DNA of 64,000 nucleotides, from assembly GCF_017599305.1 (NCBI RefSeq), contig NZ_JAGFWR010000034.1, positions 1 to 64,000 of the forward strand, written 5' to 3'. The stretch is from Micromonospora antibiotica. Lineage in GTDB: Bacteria; Actinomycetota; Actinomycetes; Mycobacteriales; Micromonosporaceae. Both the position numbers and the translations under genes were made by a program. The notes below the pieces were generated by a model that worked only from the letters and a program-made list of their open reading frames with translations, searched no databases and had not been told where the DNA came from. Positions 1 to 9,100 of the stretch are shown here, one piece after another (within the stretch, counting starts at the first letter, position 1; every line of letters begins with the position of its first letter).

Positions 1-720
1 CTTTTACTACGTTACCCGGTGGTATCCGCCGTGTCAAACCGCTCTGTCACGATCAACACCACTTCAACCACAATTCCCACACACCACGAAACCCCCCGGC
101 TCACACCGGAAACCATCGCGATTATCGACAAGCCGGCCGCTGCGGTCTCCCGCACGCTCGCCCGGTGCCCTGCCGGTTGTTCACCTTACTCGACTGCTCT
201 CTGCCCACCAAATCGACCCTCGGTCGATCGGGAGGCATTCCTGAGATCAGTGGTAGCGCTCCGGCCTTCGGGGCTTTCACCCCGGTGCGTCCGTTCCGCG
301 CTGACAGAGAGAAAGTTACGCGCTCGCCGAGTTGACCGTCAAATCCAGCAGGTGCGTTCCCGGCCACACCCCCGGTCACCTGCGGCCGGGCGCCCCGACA
401 CCACCCGGAACGGCCGGCGGGACTCCACTGTTGACCCGCGCTGAGCTGCGGGAAGTCCACGGGGACGAGGCCAGGTGGGCCGAAAGGACAAAACCCGGTG
501 CGCACGGTGGACGCACCGGCCAGGGCAACCGCCGGCCGCCGGTTGACCCGACCGGAACGCGACCGTGTGGATGAGCCGCCGTCCCGCCCGGATCGGTGCG
601 TGGACCGCGCTCGGGGCCCGGTCACCCGCGGCACCGGTCGCCGGTAGTGTTTCGCCCCGTCGTGGCCCGCGGAGTCGCCCACGCGGACCTGGATCGCCGA
701 GGAGTACGGAGGTTGGCTCT
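1..720. other. Intergenic region, no supported gene
   Basis: About 720 bases with no ORF that has both actinobacterial codon usage and a recognisable product. The first 120 bases are relatively AT-rich and could hold promoters for a gene left of the window. Around 270-285 there is a short GC hairpin; I looked for c-di-AMP, TPP, cobalamin and SAM riboswitch signatures and could not complete any. The last part (about 690-720) is the leader of the DivIVA-like gene. Confidence 0.5.
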
Positions 721-2082
721 ATGTCCACCGGGGAGGAGTCGTACGCGTCGCGCGACGACGGGACGTCACGGCCGAGCTTCGAGCTCGCGTTGCGGGGCTA
801 CGACAAGCGGCAGGTGGACCGCTACGTCGAACAGATGGACGGCGCACTGTCGACACTGACCGCCGACCGGGCCCGGGCCGCCGGCCAGATCCAGGGGCTG
901 ACCACGCACATCCAACGGTTGCAGGCGGAGCTGACCGAGTTGCGCCAACGCCCGGCCCAGGTGGACCGGGCGTCCTTCCGTGATCTCGGCCCGATGGTGG
1001 ACCAGATCCTCGCCCTGGCCGAGAAGCAGGCCGCGGTGATCACCGACTCGGCCGCCCAGCGGGCGAACCAGCTCCAGGGCGAAGCGGAGAAGACGCTGGT
1101 CGACGCCCGGGACCGGACCGCGCAGGCGCTGCGGGACCTGGATGAGGAGTTGACCGCCCGGCGCGAGGAGCAGGACAAGGCGTACGAGCAGCGCCGGTCG
1201 ACGGCTGACGCCGAGCTGACCGAGATCCGGGAGCGGGCCGAGAAGCTGCGGGCCGAAGGGGAAGCCGCCCACGAGCGGGCCCAGCAGGAGGCGAAGCGGA
1301 TCAGCGAACAGACCGCCAAGCAGATCACCCAGACCCGGGCCGCCGCCGAGGCGTTGACCAAGGCCGCGCGGACCCAGATCCAGCAGGAGATCCAGGCGGC
1401 CCGGACCCAGAGCCAGCAGGAGCTGGCGCAGTGGCAGGCCACCGTGGAGCGGGAGGTCGGCGAGCGACGCGCCGCCGTCGAGCAGGAACTGGGCGAGCAG
1501 CGGGCGGCGGCGGAGCGGGAGCTGACCAACCAGCACAGCGCCGCCGAGCAGCAGATCGCCGCGCTGATCGCCGAGGCGCAGCAGTACGCCACGGAGGTCC
1601 GGCAGCGGGCCGACGAGCAGGCCAGCAGCCACCAGGAGCAACTGGCCACGGTGCAGCGGGAGATCGCCGAGCGGCAGAAGTCCCTCACCGAGGTGCAGGG
1701 TGAGCTGGACACGGCCCGTGCGCAGTTGGCTGAGATCCAGCAGGAGGGCGACACCGTCGAGCGGGAGTTGGTGCGTACCCGACAGCGGTTGGAGGAGGTC
1801 CGGCGCGACCTGACCGCGGAGAACCGACGGTTGGACGAGGCCCGGCAGGCCGCCGAGAGTGTGGAGCGGCACGCCAAGGACGTGCGGGCCCGGGTGCAGC
1901 GGGAGGCCAAGCGGGTCGCCGACCTGGCTGCCGCCGCGGTGATGGCGGCTGCCGCCGGGGGCGGTGAGACCGCCGAGTATCCGACGGTGGCGGCCCGACC
2001 GGCTGCCGAGCCGGCTGCGGAGCCGGCTGCCGACGCGGCGGTCAGCGAGCCGCCGGCCGACCGGGTGCCGACCAACGTCTGA
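721..2082 (+). CDS. DivIVA-domain coiled-coil protein
   Basis: A 453-aa protein, probably a cytoskeletal or polar-growth scaffold. Residues about 17-40 match the DivIVA N-terminal lipid-binding signature (FELALRGYDKRQVDRYV). From about residue 45 to 420 it is an almost unbroken Glu/Gln/Ala/Arg heptad-rich coiled coil, and it ends in an Ala/Pro/Glu-rich disordered tail. Family knowledge: actinobacterial DivIVA relatives such as Scy and FilP organise tip growth and cell-wall assembly. I prefer ATG 721 over upstream in-frame starts because the family motif begins shortly after it and the upstream codons read as non-coding. It is followed by a 240-bp gap with a direct repeat and appears monocistronic. 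Which DivIVA subfamily it belongs to cannot be settled from the window. Confidence 0.85.
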   Translation: MSTGEESYASRDDGTSRPSFELALRGYDKRQVDRYVEQMDGALSTLTADRARAAGQIQGLTTHIQRLQAELTELRQRPAQVDRASFRDLGPMVDQILALAEKQAAVITDSAAQRANQLQGEAEKTLVDARDRTAQALRDLDEELTARREEQDKAYEQRRSTADAELTEIRERAEKLRAEGEAAHERAQQEAKRISEQTAKQITQTRAAAEALTKAARTQIQQEIQAARTQSQQELAQWQATVEREVGERRAAVEQELGEQRAAAERELTNQHSAAEQQIAALIAEAQQYATEVRQRADEQASSHQEQLATVQREIAERQKSLTEVQGELDTARAQLAEIQQEGDTVERELVRTRQRLEEVRRDLTAENRRLDEARQAAESVERHAKDVRARVQREAKRVADLAAAAVMAAAAGGGETAEYPTVAARPAAEPAAEPAADAAVSEPPADRVPTNV

Positions 2083-2084
2083 GA

Positions 2085-2197
2085 GGTGGCGGGCGACCCG
2101 GGGTGACATCGCTGGGCTCCGGTGGTGTCGCGCAGGCATCCATGGCCCTGGAACTGCCGGGTGGCGGGCCACCCGGGGCGAAATCGCTGGGCTCCGG
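2085..2197. repeat. Direct repeat pair, about 38 bp, 75 bp apart
   Basis: Copies near 2085-2122 and 2160-2197 share the pattern GGTGGCGGGC-ACCCGGGG then ATCGCTGGGCTCCGG with a few substitutions. They lie between the DivIVA-like stop and the split methyltransferase. No function is evident; a slipped duplication is the simplest explanation. Confidence 0.6.
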
Positions 2198-2322
2198 GCC
2201 GGTGGGGACGTAGCCTGACGGCCCGTCACCACGTCCCCCGATCGAGGTGTTTTCCGTGCCCGTGCTCCGCGTGCCGACCGTCCGCTCCCCGCGTCCGTTG
2301 CCGCACCCCTGGAGTCACCGAC

Positions 2323-3068
2323 ATGGACCTCGATCGTAGTTTCGTCATCCGCGAAGGCGACCTTCGCATCCTCAACCCGTTCGACGACGACAAGCTCGCC
2401 GCCCTGGGCCGGGCGATCCGGCTCCGCCCCGACGACACCCTGCTCGACCTGTGCAGCGGCAAGGGTGAACTGCTGTGCACCTGGTCACGTACGCACGGGG
2501 TCCGGGGCACCGGTGTCGACCTCAGCACCGTGTTCACGGCCGCCGCCCGGCGTCGTGCGGTCGAACTCGCCGTGGCGACCGGGTCCGTTTCGTGCACGAC
2601 GACGCCGCCGGGTACGTCCATCCCGAGAAGGTGGACGTGGCCGCCTGCGTCGGTGCCACCTGGATCGGTGGGGGCGTCGTCGGCACCATCGACATCCTGG
2701 CCAGGGCGCTGCGGCCCGGTGGGATGCTGCTGGTCGGGGAGCCGTACTGGCGGCGGGAACCGCCGGACCAGGAGACCGTCGCCGCGTGTCACGCCACCGC
2801 CCGGGACGACTTCGACGACCTGCCCGGGTTGATTCGCCGGGTCCAGGCGCACGGGTGGGACGTGGTCGAGATGGTCCTCGCCGACCAGGACAGCTGGGAC
2901 CGGTACGCCGCGGCGCACTGGCTCACCCTGCGCCGCTGGCTGGACGCCCAACCGGACGACGACCTCGCCGAGGGGTTCCGGCAGGAGTTGACCGAGGACC
3001 CGGTCCGGCACGTGCGGTACCGGCGGGAGTACCTGGGGTGGGGGGTCTTCGCCCTGCTGCGGCGGTGA
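2323..3068 (+). pseudogene. Class I SAM-dependent methyltransferase, split by a frameshift
   Basis: The N-terminal part starts at ATG 2323 (GGAG at 2311) and carries a methyltransferase motif I (LLDLCSGKGELL) and an acidic motif II (GVDLST). Near 2577 the good reading frame jumps: frame 1 degenerates after VELAVATG, while frame 3 continues with DRVRFVHDDAAGYVHPEKVD, the usual motif III-IV region, through GGMLLVGEPYW to the stop at 3068. One missing base in GTGGC-GACCGG would restore GTG GCC GAC CGG and a single protein of about 248 aa. So this is either a recent one-base deletion or a sequence error. The substrate is unknown; family members methylate small molecules. Confidence 0.75.
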
Positions 3069-3074
3069 CCCCGG

Positions 3075-3111
3075 CGGTGGCGGCCCGACGTCGAGCGTCG
3101 GGCCGCCACCG
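3075..3111. terminator. Bidirectional terminator hairpin
   Basis: A perfect 16-bp inverted repeat (CGGTGGCGGCCCGACG and its complement) with a 5-nt loop sits between the convergent split methyltransferase and split nucleotidyltransferase. There is no T-tract, as is common in high-GC actinobacteria. Confidence 0.75.
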
Positions 3112-3127
3112 GTGCCGTGGTGACCGG

Positions 3128-3905
3128 TCAGCCGGCGGTGATCTCGGCCAGGATCTGCTGCTGGAAGGCGCGGGCTTCGGCGGCGGTCGGCGGTGGGCCG
3201 CCGTCGCGGGCGCGGACACAGCGGCGTAGCAGCTCCGGTTCGCGGCCGAGGGCGATCACCCGGTGGCCGGCGGCGACCTTCGACAGCCAGTCGCCGTCAC
3301 GGACCCGGACCAGGGCGCGGCAGGCGGCCAGGACCGCGTCCTCGGCGCCGGGGGTGGGGCCGTCGCCGGGCGGGGCGGGACGGGCCAGCCACCACCGCAG
3401 CGCCGCCACCAGCAACTGTCGCAGGTCACCCGGAGCCAGCTCGGCGAAGACCTCACCGGCTGGCGGCGGCCAACGGCAACCCCCGCTGGTGCAGGATGCT
3501 GCGGTCCAGGCCGTACCAGAAGTGGCCGTCGGCGGCGGGCCGGTCGGCCGGCGTGAAGGTGACCCGCGACGACATCCGCGCCCCGGTGTTGAGTTCCACC
3601 TCGAAACCGGGCTCGGGGGTGCCCGAGGCGGCCACCTCCCGCGAGTAGGTCACCAGTTCCAGGCCGCGCGCCGGGCAGGGCAGGGTCTCGTGACGCAGCC
3701 GGTCCACCAGGGCCTGGCTGGTCCGTCGGGACAGGGTGCCCCGGCAGACCAGCGCCACGTCGACGTCGCTGCGGCCCGGCCGGTAGGCGTCCAGCGCCAC
3801 CGAACCGGCCGCGTAGGCACCGACCAGCTCCGGTCCGAGCACGTCCCGCGCACAGGGGACCAGGTCGGCGAGGTAGCGGCGTACGGCGGGATCCATGGTG
3901 GTCAT
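3128..3905 (-). pseudogene. Aminoglycoside nucleotidyltransferase-like gene, split by a frameshift
   Basis: Two adjoining frames together read as an AadA/ANT-type enzyme that would adenylylate an aminoglycoside hydroxyl. The 5' piece (ATG 3905, with an alternative ATG at 3896) has the nucleotidyltransferase signature AAGSVALDAYRPGRSDVDV, with the G-S and D-x-D catalytic residues. It ends early at a TGA near 3453. The next frame continues AGEVFAELAPGDLRQLL and runs into the C-terminal helical domain to 3128. One surplus base around 3460 (GCC GCC GCC A GCC GGT GAG) explains the break. It lies 60 bp from another one-base-split gene, so a local sequencing problem and real decay are both possible. 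Antibiotic specificity cannot be read from sequence. Confidence 0.7.
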
Positions 3906-4012
3906 CCTGCCCGCTGCCGGAGGGCCGGCGGCGGCGGAGTCGGTCGGCGGGCACCCCTGGCGCGGATGCCGTCGGTGGGACAGACTTGAGGCCCGACACC
4001 GAGGACGGGGGC

Positions 4013-4984
4013 ATGGGCGGTTCCACACAGGACGATGCGGCGGCGGAATTCGTGCGGGAACTGGCCCACTGGCGACGCCAGCGGGGATTGTCCAAGAAGG
4101 AGCTGGCCGAACGCACCGGCTTCGACCCCTCGTACGTCAGTCACATCGAGAACGGGCGGCACCAGCCCACCGAGGAGTTCGCCCGTCGGGTCGAGCTGGT
4201 GCTGGACAGCGGCAACCGGATCTGGCAGCAGTACGTCACCTTCGCCGACGCCCGGGGGTCGGGGGGACGCCGCTCGGCACTCGGCCCGACCGCGGTGCCG
4301 CCACCGGCCGGCTCGCACCTGGTGATCGAGGACGAGCAGGCCATGCTCTCCCTGGTGGACGGGGTGTACGAGTGCCGGTTCCGCCGGGTGCTGCACAGCG
4401 TGGGCACCGAGCCGATCACCCGGCACACCGTGCAGATCGACATCGACCGGTTCCCCGAGGATCCGGCCCGGTCCGCTCTTTTCCACAGCCACCACCCGCT
4501 CACCATCGACGAGGTGGCTTTCCGAGCGACCATCGGCACCGAGCAGGCCGAACCGATGCGATGGCGGGTGAGTCGCAGCCGGGACGCCTTTCTCAAGATC
4601 GTCCTGTTGCTGGACGGTGGGGGCACCCCGATGCCGCTCTACCCCGGGCAGCGCACCGTCGTCGACTACGCCTACCGGGTGCCGGCGTGGAAGTTCGGTG
4701 ACTGGTTGCAGCGTGACATCCGGCTACCCACCCGCAACCTGGTGATCCGGCTCGACTTTCCGGTCGAGACCGGCCCGACGGTCTGGGGCTCCGAGACCTC
4801 GTTCACCTCGGAGTCGACCGTCGAGGTGCACCCGGACCGCCGGGAGGGGCAGGGGCGGGTCGCGTACCGGTGGGTGGTGTCCCGGCCCCGGCTGCGCGCG
4901 CAGTACCGGGTCGACTGGCGGTACGCCGACCCGCGTGCCGCGCTGGTCGACGCGCCGACGGATATCCGACCGTTGGCCTGCTGA
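4013..4984 (+). CDS. XRE-family helix-turn-helix protein with conserved C-terminal domain
   Basis: A 323-aa DNA-binding protein. Residues about 9-65 form a clear XRE/Cro HTH (LSKKELAERTGFDPSYVSHIENGRHQP). The remaining 250 residues form one soluble domain rich in W, H and beta-strand-like stretches (HSHHPLTIDEVAF, VWGSETSFTSE) that I do not recognise; similar C-termini occur in actinobacterial XRE proteins. ATG 4013 is chosen because GAGGACGGGGG lies just upstream; a TTG at 3986 is possible but has no ribosome site. The gene is divergent from the nucleotidyltransferase remnant and 240 bp before an alpha/beta hydrolase. The C-terminal domain is likely a ligand or effector module, but that is inference. 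Confidence 0.8.
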   Translation: MGGSTQDDAAAEFVRELAHWRRQRGLSKKELAERTGFDPSYVSHIENGRHQPTEEFARRVELVLDSGNRIWQQYVTFADARGSGGRRSALGPTAVPPPAGSHLVIEDEQAMLSLVDGVYECRFRRVLHSVGTEPITRHTVQIDIDRFPEDPARSALFHSHHPLTIDEVAFRATIGTEQAEPMRWRVSRSRDAFLKIVLLLDGGGTPMPLYPGQRTVVDYAYRVPAWKFGDWLQRDIRLPTRNLVIRLDFPVETGPTVWGSETSFTSESTVEVHPDRREGQGRVAYRWVVSRPRLRAQYRVDWRYADPRAALVDAPTDIRPLAC

Positions 4985-5225
4985 GCACCGCCGCCGGGGC
5001 GCCCCGGCGGCGCGGGCGGGCGGTCGGAGGCGGCCCGCACGGCCGGCCCGCCCTGGCCGACAGGTGTCGCTTCCGACAGATCCGGCCTGTTGTCGGGCTC
5101 GGCATAGCGGTGCGGCGGGCTCGACCGTTAGGCTCGAAGGCTGAGCGGAGCCGACGGAAACCATCGTAGCTGCTCGATGCAAATCGCGAGTAACGGCTGG
5201 TAGTGGCACTGGAAGGCAGGCTGCA

Positions 5226-6176
5226 GTGACCCGAGAAGGTGAGCCTGGGCCGCGATACGCCCACCGTGCGGACAACAAGCGGGTGGCGTACGAGGAGTCC
5301 GGTGCTCCCGACGGGTTCCCCGTCTTCCTGATGCACGGCACACCCGGCAGCCGGCGAGGGCCGAAGCCCCGGGGCATCGTGCTCTATCGGATGGGGATCC
5401 GGTTGATCGCCTACGACCGCCCCGGATACGGCGACTCCGACCGGTTCGAGGGTCGGGACGTGGCCGACGCCGCGCGGGACGTGGAAGCCATCGCCGACCA
5501 GCTCCGGCTCCGCCGGTTCGCGGTGGCCGGCCGCTCCGGGGGCGGGCCGCACGCGCTGGCCTGCGCCGCTGACGAGCGCCTCCGCGGTCGGGTGAGCCGG
5601 GTGGCGGTGCTGGTCAGTTTCGCGCCGTCGGAGGCCATCGGGCTGGACTGGTTCGACGGCATGAACCGCGACAACCAGCGCGGCTTCGGTGACGGTCGGC
5701 ACGACACCGAGATCGTGGTCGAGGAGATCCGCCAGCGCGCCGCCCGGGCCGCCGAGGACCCCCGGTTCCTGCTGCGGGAGCTGATGACCCAGATGGGGCC
5801 ACCGGACCGCCGGGCGATCAACGACGCGGCACTGCGCGGGATCATCTTCGACACCTATCAGGAGGCGCTGCGGGCCGGCCCGTACGGCTGGATCGACGAC
5901 GTGCTGGCGCTGCGCCGCGACTGGAAGTTCGACCTCGACGCGATCGACACCACGGTCACCCCGGTACGCCTGTGGCACGGCGAGGAGGACACCTTCGCGC
6001 CGGCCAGCCACGGCCGGTGGCTGGCCGCCCGGATCCCCGGGGCCGAGATCGAGGTGCAGCCCGGCGCGGCCCACTTCGACGCCATGCAGCAGCTCCCGCG
6101 CATGCTGCGCTGGCTCGTCGACGGGCAGGCCCCGACGGGCACCGACGTGCTCATCGGGGCCCGCCCCGGTCAGTAG
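5226..6176 (+). CDS. Alpha/beta hydrolase
   Basis: A 316-aa alpha/beta-hydrolase fold protein of unknown substrate. It has the oxyanion-hole motif HGTPGSRRG, the nucleophile elbow GRSGGG (Ser about residue 105), and a late RLWHGEEDTFAP segment followed by HFDAM that supply the usual Asp and His. There is no signal peptide, so it is cytoplasmic. The GTG start at 5226 follows GGAAGGCAGG. Its 3' end overlaps the convergent 1304-aa Fxs protein by 7 bp. Members of this family in actinomycetes include esterases, epoxide hydrolases and haloperoxidase-like enzymes; the residues alone do not discriminate. Confidence 0.85.
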   Translation: MTREGEPGPRYAHRADNKRVAYEESGAPDGFPVFLMHGTPGSRRGPKPRGIVLYRMGIRLIAYDRPGYGDSDRFEGRDVADAARDVEAIADQLRLRRFAVAGRSGGGPHALACAADERLRGRVSRVAVLVSFAPSEAIGLDWFDGMNRDNQRGFGDGRHDTEIVVEEIRQRAARAAEDPRFLLRELMTQMGPPDRRAINDAALRGIIFDTYQEALRAGPYGWIDDVLALRRDWKFDLDAIDTTVTPVRLWHGEEDTFAPASHGRWLAARIPGAEIEVQPGAAHFDAMQQLPRMLRWLVDGQAPTGTDVLIGARPGQ

Positions 6177-9100
6177 GGGTGCGGGTCGAGGACCCGACGC
6201 ACGTACCGTCCGGCGCGCAGCACCACCACACTCGGGTGTTCCTGCCCGATCCGGTCGGCGAGCCGGTCGGCCAGCCGCATCCGTCCGATGCTGACCGTCC
6301 CGCCGGTAGCCGCCTGTCGGGCCGTCTCCAGGTTGCCCAGGCTGCGCAGGGTGTCCGGATGGTCGACGCCCAACACCGCCGTCAACCGGTCCACCACCGC
6401 CTGCAACCGGGCGAAGCCCTCCTCGTCCCGGCCGGTGAGGATGGCGAAGACGGCGAGGTTGTTGTCCGCGCCCATGCTGAACGGATGCTCGGGCCCCAGC
6501 ACCTCCCGTAACCCGTCCGCCGCGGACACGGTGAGCGCGTACGCCTCGTCCTGCTCACCGATGTCCCACAGCGCCACCCCCCGGTTCAGTTCACACACCA
6601 GCGTGTAGGGGTGCCGCGCCCCGAACACCTCCGCGAGCGTCTGCTGCACCTCCTCCAGCTCCGCGCGGGCCTGCGCCCCGTCCCCCTGGAGCATCAGGTT
6701 GGCCGTCCGGCTCAACCGGCTGAGCAGGGTGTCCGGGTTGGCCGCCCCCAGGGTGGCCCGCAGCCGCGTGTGGGCGTCGTCGAGCAGCCGGCCGGCTTCG
6801 GCGATCCGGCCGGTGCTGCGCAGCGACGTGGCGAGGTTGGCCTGGCTGATCAGCAGCTCCCGGAACTGGTCGCCGAACAGCCGCCGGTAGCCCTCGATCA
6901 CGTCCTGCAGCAGGGCCACCGAACCCTGGTAGTCGCCGGTCTCCCGCAGGTCGCGCGCGTAGTTGCCAGCTGAGAGCAGGGTGCGTGGGTGGTCGGGGCC
7001 GAGCACCACCCGCAGCCGACGGTAGGTCGCCTCGTCGAGATCCAGGGCCCGGGTGAAGTCGCCGGCCAACCGGTGGGAGGCGGCCAGGTTGTTGGCCGCG
7101 TTGAGGGTCCGCCGGTGGTCCTCGCCGAACACCTCCACGCAGGCCCCGTGGGTACGCAGGTCGCGCTCCAGGGCCGGCCGGTAACGGCCGAGGGCCCGCA
7201 GGTCCGCCGCGTACCCCCCGGCGGTCATCAGGGTGTAGGGGTGGCTCTGGCCGATCAGCTCCTCCTGCTGGTGCAGGGTGTCCTCGTCGAGCGCCAGGGC
7301 CTGCTCGAAGCGGCCGAGGCTGCGCAGCAGGTTGGCCCGGTTGAAGCGCAGGTTGAGCAGTTGCACGCGCAGCGCCCGGTGCGCGCCGGTATCCGGGGGG
7401 AGCCCATCGAGCATCGTCGTCCAGGTCGTGTCCACCTCCCCGGCGTACTGCGCGCCCTGCGCGAAACCGCCGTTGAGGAAGATGTACCGGACCCGGTCGA
7501 TGACCAGCTGCCGGACGGTGTCGTCGTGACAGGAGACCGCGTCCGAGCCGTCCAGGTGCGGCCACAGGTGCCGGTACCGGACCTGGAAGACCGGGTCGTC
7601 CACCTCACCCGAGGGGCGGGAACCGGCGAGGATGCGGTGCACGTCGTGTTTGACCTCGGCCAGTTCCCGCTCGGACATCCGGGCCCGCAGCGCCGCCTGG
7701 AGCAGCCGGTGGATCTGCACCCGCTGGGCGTGCAGGTCCACCTTGATCAGGGCGAGCCGGTTGATCCGTTGGACCAGCGCCGCGGCGATGTCGCGTTCCG
7801 AGACCCGGTCGGTGACCTGCGCGGCGACCGACGGGTCGTGCGGGGCGATGACCTTCGCCACCTGGTCGCTGAAGAGCAGGTCGAGGGCGATGTCGGGGGC
7901 CAGCACCGAACCGAGTTGCAGCAGCCGGTAGGCGCCCGGGGACTGCTCCCGCAGACCCTCCAGCGACCGGCCCCACACGTCGCTGTCCGGGCCGGTACGC
8001 GCCAGGCCCGCCAGGTAGGTGGCGACCGAGTCGGGGCTCTCCGCCAGCCACGCCCCGGCCAGCGCCACCAGGATCGGGACGTCCTCCACCGCCTCGGCGA
8101 CCTGCTGCGCCTCGGCGGCCGTCATGCCGCGACGGCCGGTACGACCGATCAGGTGGTTGACGCTCTCGCCCCGCTGGAATGCCTCCACGTCGACCGCCCG
8201 CGCCAGGTCACCCCAGTCCGGGTTGCGGGTGGTCACCAGCACGTGCCCCTCGCCCTGGGGGAGGAAGTCCTTGACGTGGTCGTACTGGTCGACGTTGTCG
8301 AAGACGACCAGCCAGCGCAACGGCGGCTCGTCGGCACCCCGGCCGCCGCCGTGGCTGAGCCAGTCCCGGACCGCCCGGGTGTTGTCCGGCACGTGCTGCA
8401 GGTCCGGCAGGTTGAGCCGCCGCCCCAGGTCGGCGAAGCGGACGTCGATGAACTGCGCCGGGTCCGCGTCCACCCACCACACGACGTCGTACGCGCCGTG
8501 GAAGCGGTAGGCGTACTCGGTGGCGACCTGGGTCTTGCCGATGCCCGCGCCACCCCGCAGCGCCACCGGGACGCGTTCGCGCGCCGCCGTCTTCAGCTCC
8601 TCCCGCAGGGCCAGCAGCAGGCCATCCCGGCCGGTGAAGCGGACGTTACGCGCCGGGGCGTAGAAGACCATCGGCTCGACGGCCGGGTAGCGGGTCGCCG
8701 GCACCGGCCGGTTCCGGCCGTCGACGGACCGCCCGACCAGTTCCCACACCTGCTCGGCGGCGGCCGAGACGCCGCGCTCGTGCACGGTGGCCCAACTTCC
8801 CGGCGGGGTGTCCACCGACGGGGTGGTGTCGTCCAGATGCAACGCGAGCACGGGGGAACCCGCCTGCCGGGCGGCCCCGCCGAGCGCCCGGCGGGCGGCG
8901 AGGTAGGACCGGGAGACCAGGTGCAGCTCACGCGAGGGCGTGCCGGCCGGCACCGACGCCGCGGCACCCAGCGGGGTGGCCAACACCCGCAGGTCGACCG
9001 CGTGCAACGTGGACTGCACCCACTCCGCCCACGCCTGGTCCTCCGGCACGTACCGCAGCACGATCAACTCGTCGACGATCACCGGTTTGCGTTCGAAACG

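Noticed and set aside
200..330. Possible riboswitch (c-di-AMP-like) on the minus strand
   Set aside because: A GGGGTGAAAGCCCC hairpin is suggestive, but the required flanking conserved blocks are missing and no downstream wall-hydrolase gene is visible.
122..682. Open frames of 130-190 codons on both strands in the first 720 bases
   Set aside because: Arg/Pro/Gly-rich composition with poor actinobacterial third-position bias and no family features; typical chance ORFs in high-GC DNA.
766..2232. Long minus-strand frame opposite the DivIVA-like gene
   Set aside because: Leu/Gly/Arg shadow of a coiled-coil gene; the sense frame has the domain signature and a ribosome site.
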